64,000 nt of DNA from Rhyzopertha dominica. Taxonomy: Eukaryota > Arthropoda > Insecta > Coleoptera > Bostrichidae. Position 1 is the stretch's first letter; the number at the start of each line of letters is the position of its first letter. Location of the stretch: assembly GCA_025024175.1 (NCBI GenBank), contig QCXZ01000064.1:17236001-17300000 (forward strand), read 5' to 3'. Shown in pieces: positions 1 to 11,724 of this stretch. The notes under the pieces were generated by a model. That model saw only the letters and a program-made list of their open reading frames with translations, searched no databases and was not told the DNA's origin. Made by a program: the position numbers and the translations under genes.

Positions 1-771
1 ATGTCTCTATTTGTTGAGCATAAATTATTAGGCGTCAACTTGTCCATGGTTGAGCAACCGCTACCGCGTGCTATTGGTCTTAATATCGCATTAACCATAG
101 TTCGATTATCTCCGATGAGCTCATTACATTCTGTACCTATATTCCCGTGTTAGTGGATATTGCGATTATGTATTATTCAATTACTAATTGACTGTTAACG
201 ATGTTTCTTCATGAAGCCAGTTATGGAATGAAAGGAAGATTACAATTCCATTTTTCGTGGGTGATACCTATATTCCATTCCATTTGAATGCAAGCGTGTT
301 ATATTGGAGCTCCGAACGCATTAACAGCCTTTTTATTTAAAAGCAATATGTTAGACGCTGTAGTGGAAGACATATTGTAATGGGTGTTCATAAGAAAACT
401 GGTTAAGCAAGCCAGAATTTTCTGTTTCCAATGCAAATGCAGCACATGTCGTGTAAATTAGTTCGTAGGATTTAATATACATTTGACGTTTAGCTCGCTT
501 ACAATATTTGTTGTTTACTATTAATGAAAGTACACAGTCAAAAATCTTTGCGATATTTTACAAAAAACCAGTGGTTAATAATAAGCTACCCTTTGATAAT
601 GCTATATTAAATCCTTAAAAACAGTATTCCACAATTAAGCATCGCCCATTTCATTGTTATCTGGACATGATTTTAGTTGTTTTCGGTTTCACTATAAACA
701 TAGTATTAAAAAGAAATTATTATGGCAACGTTCTTTCAACTGCTACACTGAGTCTTACTTACGAGACGAGG
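1..771. other. no gene recognised
   Basis: AT-rich sequence with no ORF or repeat that I can support on either strand. Confidence 0.5.
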
Positions 772-868
772 TTGTACTGTAATTAAACGATTAAACGAAC
801 TTGAACTTACCTAAGTGAAGTTTAATCCTAAATAGGTAAGTTCGTTTAATTGTTTAATTTTTGTACAA
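772..868. repeat. imperfect inverted repeat
   Basis: The left arm (about 772-808) and right arm (about 834-868) are near-reverse complements. Both carry TTGTAC, then AATTAAAC, ATTAAACGAACTT and ACCTA when read in the same orientation; the left arm has a small duplication (GAACTT). The loop is about 25-30 bp. It could be a small foldback element. I saw no target-site duplication. Confidence 0.6.
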
Positions 869-1267
869 AGCAAGTTGCGTGATTGAAGTATATGGGTTAT
901 CCATAACGCAAATCAATGCTTGAAGAGCGTGACTCCTTTTTCTAGCAGATTTGGGACTTCCGGACCTTGGGATATCTTTTATGTATCCAGTTTTTAATTA
1001 GTTGTACACTGTGGTTTGGAAAATAGGTTTTTTCTGAATGAACGTTGTTAAATAAATCTGAAACATTTTCGTATCAACCATGGCAGTAGATAGCGAGGTA
1101 AACACACGATCGTTTGGTAACTGTATGCAACTGCGGCCCAGATTCGTAGTCAGTGTGGGAGAGAGAGGTCTAGTAAGAGATGCAATGTAGTGGTAAAAAT
1201 GCTCGCCAGTGGCATGCATAACCATACATTCGGTTTGGTATTTGTGTGAAGTTTTTTGAAATAACAA

Positions 1268-1360
1268 AAATGTGAAAGTATTGTGTGGTGCCGAACTGTA
1301 ACAGTAATTCTTCCGATAGTGCTTTGTATGCAAAAACAAATTTTAAATCGTCGAAAGGGA
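1268..1360 (+). pseudogene. THAP-domain N-terminus remnant
   Basis: Reading from an ATG at 1270 gives a stop at codon 2, then KYCVVPNCNSNSS. This matches the usual start of a THAP DNA-binding domain (Met, a few residues, then CxxPxCNSN, the first two zinc-binding cysteines of the C2CH finger). The reading continues only briefly, and the later Cys/His pair and the AVPTF-like end were not found. THAP domains occur in host regulators and in P-element or Kolobok-type transposases, so this may be either. It is broken and isolated. Confidence 0.4.
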
Positions 1361-1890
1361 TAATCTTTATCGAACAAATGTTTCTGATACAGCAAGTCCT
1401 TCATCTACACTTACTATTTTAAAATCCAGAACACGGCTAAATCATCCAAATCAGATCATTTCACATTTTAAAAAAATAAAAAATATTTTAGTCAAACATA
1501 TTCACAGTGTTGTTTTTGACAATGTAGTATATGAATTGTTTTCAAACACATATTCTAGTTCGTTTCNTTGTAAAGAACACGAAGCTGAAATACTTTCAAA
1601 ATGTTGTTTATTGTTATATTATAATGATGAGAATTAAGTAGTACTATAATAAGCGCAAGGACAGATACTGATAAATCAAGTGCAAGAAAGAAGAAGGAAT
1701 CTAATTTCATTTTTTTTTTAATTTTTAGATCTCCTTGTATGTGTATTTTGAATAACGTTAACTGCAGAAGCACCACTTTTATTTCCTAACACTCTTATTT
1801 GATACACTTCTGAAGTTTAGTGTGCAATAAATATTACTCTCATAATATAAAAAATATATAGAATAGTTGTATTTCTTTACTTAATTTTAC

Positions 1891-2745
1891 TCTCACATCC
1901 AACGGATGGGAAGAATTGTATCGCGAAATAAATTTAAAAATTTATTTATTTGCTCAATCGCTTTGGTATGCTCGAAAACGTCCAAAAACAAAATTTGAGC
2001 AAAAATTTCGTGTTTTTATGTCTGTCTTTGTGTGGACGCCATAACTTTCGAAAGACTTAACATATGAACTTGAAATTTGGCATACATATAAATCTCAATT
2101 ACCCAAAGCAACATGTTGTTTTTGGGATGAGTAGGGTATAGGGCCTCCTTCCCTAAAATAGCGGGGTAACTACCCTTTTTGCAAACTTTTATTTTTTGCC
2201 TTTTAGTATGTGATTAGTAGTATAATTGCGAGTATCACTAGTCCCTATAAATTATCGGTGCAGCAAATTGCTTAGAAGAAAAAAACGGCCATTTAAAAAA
2301 ACCTGTTTTCCCAAATATCTCGGAAAATACTTAATATATTCAAAAATGAAATTGCCATCAGATAGGAATTCTCATAAAAAGTGTTTAAAAATTGATCCAA
2401 AATTTGGACATTTTTGAAATATTTCAAAAAAAATGAATTTTGAACCTTGTTCACACAACTTTTTTTTTTAATTTTGCTGTTAATAGAAAATTAAATTTCT
2501 GATCGAAAGGCACTCTTGCAATTGTTTTGTTTAGTTAATAATTTTCGAGTTAATTAGAAAAAAACCGATTTTACAAATTTATGAATTTTGCTAATATCAC
2601 GAGAACCGTTTGTCGTAAAAGAAAATGTCTAGAGATATAAAATGCTTAAAATCTCATTATTGATGGTATAATATTAGAAATAAAAGCATAAATTTCATTT
2701 CGACAACTTGATCTGGAAGTATTGATCCAATTTACAGCTGATTTT
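1891..2745 (-). repeat. dispersed repeat family, copy 1 (inverted)
   Basis: Reverse-complement relative of the sequences at 38725-39415 and 46444-47340. Shared blocks include CACATCCAACGGATGG at the outer end, the run around GCGATACAAT, a GGGTAGTTACCCC-like block, CTAATCACATACTAAAA and ATCAATACTTCC at the other end. It is the most diverged of the three copies. The ends carry an inverted CCACATCCAAC-like motif, degraded here. No transposase is recognisable in it. Confidence 0.8.
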
Positions 2746-4760
2746 CATTATCTAACGCAAATCTGTCTTAAAATTGTTGCACAAGTAGCAACACAATCTT
2801 ATCATATCCACACTTTTTGAAAGATAAATGAACCATCGTTATTCGCTTAGGTAATTTTGGGAATCAAATTGATATTATCAAGCAGAGTGCGCTGTAAATT
2901 AGCCTTATGCAAAGCGGAGTGATTTCCACTATGCTCTATTTCTCTCTAACGTGACTGGCTACGGAATCGACCCACTCCTGACGGCGTCGTGCGTGTACCT
3001 CTCTATCTACTGCCGTGGTATCAAACCTACCATCATTAGGACTTCAATTTCACTTTTAACTTATTGAAAGGAATTACTGGCACGAAAAAAAAGATGAAAA
3101 AAGACAAATATAAAAATGTGCAAACCTTATTTGATAATGCATTTAGTCATTTATTTGAAAACATTATTTTTCACAAAAATGTTATTAAATCGTTCAAAAT
3201 AAATATTAGGTTATTACAAGGACAAAACGGTAAAACTTGTGTTTTAATGTTTTAGGTGCCAGTAAGTGAAGTGTAGTGTTTTGATATTTCACTACCAGTG
3301 GGTAAATAAAGGAAGTTATTTCAGGAATTCACATTTTTGGAACCCATATACGTAACAATATGTCTGATATGTGTACCCTCAAGAAAGTGCATTTGAAATG
3401 GGTTATATGAATTTTGAATATGTTCTTCATTAAGTTTTAAGCACAAGATTAGCCTGGCCCACTTTATTTAAGGAGGTTCTAGATATTAATGAAATGAATA
3501 CTTCAGCGCGTTGAAAATAGACAACTACATACATATAACAAACTGTACTAGTTTCTAAATACGACAAATTTGGTTTGGTGTTGGCCAAATTTACATTTCT
3601 GGCAAAACGTTAATTAATTGCAAACGGCACAAAGATTCAAAACTTTGCGCATGCCATAATGGCCACATATTTACCGCGCTTAACATATAATACAGGTACT
3701 GTTTATGTCCATAATTTTTTGTAGAATTTATGTTATCGGAATTTGCACGTTCCTTTTCATTATGCCTTAGTGCTTTAATTACTTTCAATGCGGCCGAGAC
3801 ATTTTGCGGTCTGCTTTCTGTTGCAATATCGGTAGGATTTGCATTGTTAAGCAGCTATTTAAGCACGGAATTAATCGTTCGAAATTTAACTAAGTGGCCA
3901 GATTTACGGCTCTGCCAGAAAAAGTTTTCAGCAGATAATAAGTTTTCTCGTTTTTAAGTGTTTTCGCTGGGGATGGCGGGCCGCTATCGCGTTAAATGCC
4001 GTCGCAGGGAAAGATTGGAAGATACGCCAGACCATGCTGCCACCCTGATTGGAGAGGGTAATTAAATGTTCGACGATTTTCGCGAACATCGTCCTGCCTT
4101 GCTCTCGTGGGACTGGAATGCGCCAAGGTATCGGCAATACACACGAAAGTTTTGCTCACCGTATGTAATTTAATAAATAGTATTCCTGGAATAGGGGATA
4201 AAATTTTCTTATAAGTTGTTTGGTTCTAGGTATTTACTATTATCTTTAGGATTACGAAGCTTCTTCACCTAAAAGGCACAAGGAAAGAACCATATATTTT
4301 GTCACTCCGTTTTCAAGTTGAGTAAACACAATTGACTATTTTCGAAATTTCTGAAAATATTTTTTTCATTTTATTTACGCATATCATATTTGCCAGATGC
4401 AACAATAGCGTTTTTGGAGTTAATATACATTTAATGCGTCCTACCAGTCTCAAAATGGAATGAACACCCAGCACATTGTAGATAAATGCAAAAGGTGCAA
4501 GCCTGATGCTAAAAATGATGTGACTTTGTGCGTCACACCCCTTGCTTTTGGACATTTTTCAAATAAGCATTGCTTAATAAATGCATAAGAACAATCAACA
4601 TACTTATTTATGTATGCACTGCTTTCTATTGTTTTGAAGTGGAGGTGATTTTTTATAAATGCATATTCTAAATTATAATGTTCAAAATTAAATAAATTCT
4701 GAAATGTTATCTAGTCAAGTGGTTTAAATAAACTTCATTTGCTTTAAAAATCATAACTAT
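2746..4760. other. no gene recognised
   Basis: Mostly AT-rich. Two less AT-rich blocks stand out, about 2885-3030 and 3960-4140. The second contains a 7-bp perfect inverted repeat (ATGTTCG at 4066-4072, CGAACAT at 4083-4089). Short ORFs here match nothing I know. Confidence 0.5.
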
Positions 4761-4835
4761 AATAATAATAATAATAATAATGATAATAATAATGATGTTA
4801 ATAATATTGATAATAATAATAATAATAATAATAAG
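4761..4835. repeat. (TAA)n microsatellite
   Basis: An interrupted run of TAA/ATA triplets. On the minus strand it reads as a TTATTATT tail preceded by CATAAAGC and a short GC-rich link. The LINE copies ending at 31272 and 32902 have the same layout, so it is probably a retroposon tail. Confidence 0.85.
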
Positions 4836-4924
4836 CCGCATTGCACTAGCTTTATGAAAACAACGTAGGTTGGTACGGTCTGTAGATACAGAGACTTACA
4901 TTACCATTGGCTCGGTCATTTGGG
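4836..4924 (-). repeat. retroposon 3' end remnant
   Basis: The plus-strand segment ACGTAGGTTGGTACGGTCTG (from about 4863) continues into TAGATACAGAG. A close relative occurs at about 58516-58552 (ACGTAGGTTGATACGATCGG followed by TAAATACAGAG). Read on the minus strand it precedes the TTATTATT tail, as in a LINE or SINE 3' end. The family is not identified. Confidence 0.4.
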
Positions 4925-6736
4925 TCCGTTAAGTTAGCTCCGCCATGTTGAGCAATTTTTTTGAAAACATTGCTCCAGAATGCCCTGAGTTAGCTCCAGC
5001 TAGCTCCACTAAAGAGAAAGCTAGCTCCACCTTACTTGAGTAGTTATAAGCTCTTCATTGTGGGGGGTGCTAACTTAACGTTATCCTCGCCATGGCCTCA
5101 AATCTGTTTCAAAACCTAGCTCCAGCTTGCCCAGAGCTAGCTCCAGCTAGCTCCACTAAAGAGAAAGCTAGCTCCACCTTACTTGAGTAGTTATAAGCTC
5201 ATCATTTCGGGGAGTGCTAACTTAACGTTATCCTCCCCATGGCCTCAAATCTGTTTCAAAACCTAGCTCCGGCTTGCCCAGAGCTAGCTCCAGCTAGCTC
5301 CACTAATGAGAAAGCTAGCTCCACCTTACTTGAGTAGTTATAAGCTCATCATTTCGGGGAGTGCTAATTTAACGTTATCCTCGCCATGGCCTCAAATCTG
5401 TTTCAAAACCTAGCTCTAGCTTGCCCAGAGCTAGCTCCAGCTAGCTCCACTAAAGAGAAAGCTAGCTCCGCCTTACTTGAGTAGTTATAAGCTCATCATT
5501 TCGGATAGTGCTAATTTAACGTTATCCTCGCCATGGCCTCAAATCTGTTTCAAAACCTAGCTCTAGCTTGCCCAGAGCTAGCTCCAGCTAGTTCCACTGA
5601 AGAGAAAGCTAGCTCCACCTAACTTGAGTAGTTATAAGCTCATCATTTCGGGGAGTGCTAACTTAACGTTATCCTCCCCATGGCCTCAAATCTGTTTCAA
5701 AACCTAGCTCCGGCTTGCCCAGAGCTAGCTCCAGCTAGCTCCACTAAAGAGAAAGCTAGCTCCACCTTACTTGAGTAGTTATAAGCTCATCATTTCGGGG
5801 AGTGCTAATTTAACGTTATCCTCGAGATGGCCTCAAATCTGTTTCAAAACCTAGCTCCAGCTTGCCCAGAGCTAGCTCCAGCTAGCTCCACTAAAGAGAA
5901 AGCTAGCTCCATCTTACTTGAGTAGTTATAAGCTCATCATTTCGGATAGTGCTAATTTAACGTTTTCCTCGCCATGGCCTCAAATCTGTTTCAAAACCTA
6001 GCTCTAGCTTGCCCAGAGCTAGCTCCAGCTAGTTCCACTGAAGAGAAAGCTAGCTCCACCTAACTTGAGTAGTTATAAGCTCATCATTTCGGGGAGTGCT
6101 AACTTAACGTTATCCTCCCCATGGCCTCAAATCTGTTTCAAAACCTAGCTCCGGCTTGCCCAGAGCTAGCTCCACTAAAGAGAAAGCTAGCTCCACCTTA
6201 CTTGAGTAGTTATAAGCTCATCATTTCGGGGAGTGCTAATTTAACGTTATCCTCGCCATGGCCTCAAATCTGTTTCAAAACCTAGCTCTAGCTTGCCCAG
6301 AGCTAGCTCCAACTAGCTCCACTAAAGAGAAAGCTAGCTCCACCTTACTTGAGTAGTTATAAGCTCATCATTTCGGATAGTGCTAATTTAACGTTATCCT
6401 CGCCATGGCCTCAAATCTGTTTCAAAACCTAGCTCTAGCTTGCCCAGAGCTAGCTCCAGCTAGCTCCACTAAAGAGAAAGCTAGCTCCACCTTACTTGAG
6501 TAGTTATAAGCTCTTCATTGCGGGGGGTGCTAACTTAACGTTATCCTCGCCATGGCCTCAAATCTGTTTCAAAACCTAGCTCCAGCTTGCCCAGAGCTAG
6601 CTCCAGCTAGCTCCACTAAAGAGAAAGCTAGCTCCACCTTACTTGAGTAGTTATAAGCTCATCATTTCGGATAGTGCTAATTTAACGTTATCCTCGCCAT
6701 GGCCTCAAATCTGTTTCAAAACCTAGCTCCAGCTAG
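4925..6736. repeat. 147-bp satellite with 3-monomer higher-order repeat
   Basis: The landmark CATGGCCTCAAATCTG recurs at 5091, 5238, 5385, 5532, 5679, 5826 (as GATGG), 5973, 6120, 6257, 6404, 6551 and 6698. A diverged first copy (CATGTTGAGC) sits at 4944. Spacing is exactly 147 bp everywhere except 6120 to 6257 (137 bp), where one 10-bp AGCTAGCTCC subrepeat is missing. Inside each monomer GCTAGCTCCA-like 10-mers recur. Diagnostic variants just before the landmark are A (GGGGAGTGCTAACTT with CCTCCCC), B (GGGGAGTGCTAATTT with CCTCG), C (GGATAGTGCTAATTT) and D (GGGGGGTGCTAACTT). They run D-ABC-ABC-ABC-D-C, which is a 441-bp higher-order period. There is no coding potential. Confidence 0.97.
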
Positions 6737-9312
6737 TATTTAGTAGTATTTGGGATAGGTGTGTCCGCGTGAAGCTTACGGGTGTATAAAAGGTACAGCC
6801 GTCAAGGATTCGTTTTTCTTCTTTCATAATTTTATATTTGACGGGCTCTTCTGGATTACTCCCGGTCATAAGCGTTATTATCATCAGACAACTTTATGCC
6901 CAAAAAACTCACGTTTCGCAGTTACAACTGCATTGGAACTCTTTCTAGTCTATGCCCACGATATTATTCTACACAAGACTACGCTTGTTTCCTTTCTCGG
7001 TCTTAGTGTTCCAAAACATGCGCATATAATCAAAAAAATATGGTGTTTTCCATTCAAATCATTTTTGAACAACACACAGCGCACTAGAATCAAACTTTTT
7101 AGCTTTTTATAAGTATAGTGTAAAGGTTTTCCTAAATGGTAGATGCGTAAACTGCTCCAATAATTCCACTTTACCCTTCATTAAAATATAAATTATCTTT
7201 CCATATGCATGCTTTGGACTGAAAAATGAAATAATATATTCCACTATAATTTAAATTTTTACCCCGCACCGGTATTATAGTTTAGGGGGTTTGTAGACAA
7301 GGTTAGCACGTCAGAAAGGTACACACCCTCCACCTTATTTGATTTATTCTTCTGCAACTACAAGTTTATTACAAGCTAGCACCAGGCTAATGTAAACTTC
7401 AGCAATATGATTGAGACTGTCATCCAACTAAGTGCTGAATCCACTCATTTCTATTTACAGACCACAAACCAACATAGCAGTCAATTAATGATTTAGGTCA
7501 TGAAGTGATACCTTAATGATTCAAGTAAAAAGTATAGTAGGGACGTTACAACCCGATAGATATCGACAATGTAAGGTTGTGTTCCTGAATTAAAATATTA
7601 ATTCTATTTTTTTATTATTATGGTCACAGCCTTCTGCTACACTCTTATGATGTAGTACCTTATTGCCACTTGCTGATTCTTGTAAGTGTAAAATTACGAA
7701 AAAGCTGGTTGCAAAAACTGTTGTTGTGAAAATGCAACTCTGTTCATAGGGTTACAGCCTAAAGTTTTTCTAGTTATCACAAGCCTCTAAGAGAGGATGA
7801 CGGAATAAAGATACACTTCCACCAATGAGACATTTATGAAGTGAAATATTTCAATGATTCTGCACATTTCCTCTTCACCAATAAATTTCAATTAAACCCC
7901 CAGCTTAACTGCTCCATTTCTCCAATTTGAAACGGAAAACACGAGCCGCAATCATTCTGCAATAAATCTGCCTGTATCTGCATGAACCATCGGGTAGCCT
8001 CACAATCGAGTCCTTCAGCTTATGCATTATGTATCAAAGCAGCTCAAGAAATGCATCGATCAAGGCAGGCGCGAACTTGTGAATTACAAGTGGCAGAAAA
8101 ATACGGTTGCGGCGTTTAATCTACACCTATAATTTAAAGGAATTTATCTTTGCACCATTGGTTCCATCCAGCGTTAAATAAGATATTAGTTCAGTAAATG
8201 AGCACATGCTTATGATGATGCAATATGCGCAGCGAATGTATTATTAGCAGGAATCGGGTCTTCAGATAATTAGCATATCGCGTGGTAAAATTAAAGAGAC
8301 GTGCGTGCTGAGCAAAGAAGGTGTCACTAAGAGGGCATGTTTAGAGAATTTCAGTTTCAGGCATCCATATTCTATTTAACATATGACCATTACTTGATGG
8401 CATTTAAGGCCAATAAAAAACTGTTACTGAATTAATTCCTTTTATACCATTTTGTATAATGAACTGCTCTTGATAATTTTAGCTGGAGGAATATGTACAA
8501 TTATGTTTGTATTATATAGAAAAGGGAAACAACATCAATAGTCATATTTAACTTACAAAAGAATCTACTTTTTAATGGTGCAGTTTAAATAAAATCATGA
8601 TATCAAAAACATTTGCTCCTAATATAGTTGCGGTTTAGATTCTTACCCATTTGTTTTGAAGGAAATGTTAATTGAAATAGAGCCCAAATATTGCTGATTT
8701 AAATTTAATTAAAATTTTTAGAAGCCCGTTATTGAGGTAAAAATTAGTTTTGAGATAGAATCAAGAACATTTGCACTTTTTTGCTTCCAATATGGGAGGC
8801 GTGTTGGTATACACATCTNCTGCAAGCTATATATATGCGCTTGATTAAAGATTTAGTTCTGTAATTTAGGTATATGCATATAAGCATCTAATTTAAACGC
8901 ATAGTAGATCATTCCAACATTAAATATTAATATATCAATACCTGCAAACAGAACTGTATCAGCAGGAAAGATGATGCACCTGGGAATNATTTGCTAAGTA
9001 AAATATATTAGGTAAAGCATAATGGTTGACTGTTTTCAGCTTTTACGCCTACTTTCGTGCTAGCGTTGTCGATAATGCTGGTAGTTGCGTGGTGTAACGC
9101 TTTCGGTCACATTACACTAATCCTATTAAAGCGTGAAGTTTACATGTGTTGATAACGAGAAACATGCGCAACAACTTCTATTTAAAGTGAACTTTAAATG
9201 GGTCGTTAAAAGCTGAAAACTTCAGATATCTGCAAACATCAGCCAAGATATGTATTAATACTATAAGGAAGATCAGTTGGCTAAGTACATTTTACCCCCA
9301 TTCCTTGGTGAC
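6737..9312. other. no gene recognised; possible conserved non-coding block
   Basis: No convincing ORF. The part at about 7960-8310 is less AT-rich and has a mix of homeodomain-like TAAT cores and low-complexity-free sequence typical of conserved non-coding DNA. Without an alignment this is only an impression. The sequence contains N at 8819 and near 8988. Confidence 0.35.
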
Positions 9313-9719
9313 CGACAGTAGAGAATAATAATAAAACACTTGTTTAATCCTACTTCCAAACTTTTATTTTTGGCAAAGCCAAATGCCAGCATTTCAACCG
9401 CCAAGCGGCCTTCTTCGGTGGCTTAACAAGTATAACTACTTGTTAAGCCACCGAAGAAGGCCGCTTGGCGGTTGAAATGCTGGCATTTGGCTTTGCCAAA
9501 AATAAAAGTTTGGAAGTAGGATTAAACAAGTGTTTTATTATTATTCTCTACTGTATAACTACTTGTTAAGCCACCGAAGAAGGCCGCTTGGCGGTTGAAA
9601 TGCTGGCATTTGGCTTTGCCAAAAATAAAAGTTTGGAAGTAGGATTAAACAAGTGTTTTATTATTATTTAATAACTTCCAAAAAACTCCACTATTCATTA
9701 TTAATTACGACAGTAGAGA
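9313..9719. repeat. perfect palindrome plus third direct copy, bounded by a 12-bp direct repeat
   Basis: 9316-9432 and 9437-9553 are exact 117-bp reverse complements around a 4-nt centre (TAAC). The second arm is followed by a direct copy (9554-9669, period 123 bp). Each unit, read rightward, runs from ACTTGTTAAGCC through two small stem-loops (CCGCTTGGCGG and TTTGGCTTTGCCAAA) to AATAAAAG, a spacer and a TTATTATTATT tail. CGACAGTAGAGA occurs at 9313-9324 and again at 9708-9719, and its partial reverse complement (CTCTACTG) sits at the junction of the second and third copies. The tail and the head/tail-inverted arrangement resemble Penelope-like elements; this is inference. Confidence 0.9.
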
Positions 9720-11724
9720 GTTAGACCTAGAGCCGTGTACCTCAAAGATCCATTCTTAACCTTCACTCCTACTATTTATACTATACTTACTAACAATCTA
9801 CGTTTAAATTATGACGTAATAGGTATGAGGAAGATTTGGCTATTTGTACCTTCCGCTGTTCGGTTATTACCGACACTCAGACACAGAAAGTAGATTAGTG
9901 AAATTGGTCACACATGCAACTTCAAATCTCACATATTAATACTATGTAATGTTTGGGGTTTTCCGATAAAAGGATACTCAAGTTATCGTCTATCACTCCC
10001 TGGTTTATTGAATACTTTTACATCGGCCGGACTTGATGCGTCGGCTTTACCGCACAATAATCAATTACAAAACAAAATAAAATACTCCTTATTCGGTCTA
10101 AGATTGGGTATTTAACATCTCGGTTGCACTACCGTCAACAATTGATGTAAATGACCGTTCCAGACATTGCACCCGAAATTACTTACGTGCCAAAATCTAG
10201 TTTATTACGCATTTCTAGTGAATTATGTTTGACAAAGTAGTTTCGACATTTCCTTTTAGAATATACTTCGGTCATTACACTACAACTAGTTTGTATAGAT
10301 GCCGCTGTCTGGTGGCCCGGGTTCGACTACCCGTGGGACCTCGGCATTAATTTAAAAAAATGGGTCTAGCAAGCCGTGATTTTCTCTTTCTAACGCAAGT
10401 TGCAATTGATGAAAATAATACGCTACTACTGTTATCTGTAAACCTGTGAATAATGCGAGCATCGTTGATTCTGCGAAAACCTTTGCAAATTGCAGGATAC
10501 CTTATGGTGATAAGCAAGCATAACATACATCTCATCTTTGTAAATAATGAGCATTTGCTATACTTATTTATCAAGTAACTTCCTAAATTTAAATATATGG
10601 CCTGGGTAGGTTATCTATATAAGAGTATTGGTGATTATGTTATAAATAATAGAATCCAATAAGTTATTAATTGAATCTATTGGCATTACTAATCATTCTG
10701 ACATTCGTTACAACGCTCTATACAAGTACAACATGATTTTTACCAGCAGGTGTTTCTTCCGTTGACTCTAGTTTATACGGTAGGGATATTCCAAGTAAAA
10801 ATCCCGCAGCGTGCTAGATTTCTACGGTGATTTCTGTCATGTTCTGCGCTACACGACTGGCAATAGACATCATCCCCACGGTCGCATCTGCACCGGCGAG
10901 ATCGCACCTGTTTGCAGATTTAACTCATTCGAGTGAACTTCCATGTTACTACTGCGTCTATGGAATAATAGAGACCAAGAAATATGGCACAATTTAGCAG
11001 TTCCAACGGACATTCCCAAGTTAGAAATTTATAATCAACTTCCGTATGCGGGCGAGCCGCAGAGGCGTTAGTGTCGGACGTCCTATGGATTACTGTTGGT
11101 AATGTTAACAGTGGGAACGGGTCAGGATATATTTAAACTGATCCGTCCGGCGTTATTTGATTAAACGTCCTGCAACAATCTGATTCGCGTTAAATTATTA
11201 TGCCGTTTGTGCGCAGATAAGGGCGCGGTTTATGTAATATTATGGCTCATATATATTCAAGCACATGCTGGTATTTTTAATAAAATGCTAGGATTGTGTT
11301 TATTTCGCAAAGCGTGGAGCTGTACGGTGCTTTGCAACAGGTTTGAAGCAGTGGATATAGTCACTGGAACTTTTAAATGTCAGTAAGTGAATTGGGGTAT
11401 TCGTGATCCAAGGGTGTGTCATGGCTACTAAAATCTCACTATCTTAAATATGAAGGTAAATCAGCATATTTCCTATGCTATCTGCATTTGAAAGTAAACN
11501 GCGTTGACCACACCCTTTTCGAAAACGCTTTTTGACCACAAAGCGTTCAAAGTGTTTGGCTCTCGGAGAGGATTAACCTAATCAATTCTTTATTTCCGAC
11601 ATACGTTGGATCAAATCCAAGGTCAACTAAAAGATGTAAATAAAATTGTCTGTTGCTTATCAAAGAAGTAACTTCGATACCTTATTTCAGCTTCTTTCAA
11701 GCACTATAATTAAATGATTAGTCT
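9720..11724. other. no gene recognised; possible SINE trace
   Basis: At about 10305-10345 GGCCCGGGTTCGACTACCCG looks like a tRNA T-arm with a pol III B box (GGTTCGA), followed by A-rich sequence. It may be a SINE fragment; no A box was found. About 10780-11330 is less AT-rich and could be conserved non-coding DNA. No ORF is convincing. Confidence 0.35.

Noticed and set aside
998..1404. Minus-strand ORFs of 113 and 84 codons
   Set aside because: They lie opposite the THAP-like reading and show no family signature; probably chance.
4925..6736. CRISPR-like array
   Set aside because: The units are contiguous 147-bp monomers without unique spacers, in a eukaryotic context.
6759..7112. 117-codon plus-strand ORF after the satellite
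   Set aside because: No domain, phenylalanine-rich low-quality translation, and no conserved context.
10305..10345. Possible tRNA gene
   Set aside because: Only a T-arm/B-box-like segment is present; no acceptor, D or anticodon arm could be folded, so at most a SINE trace.
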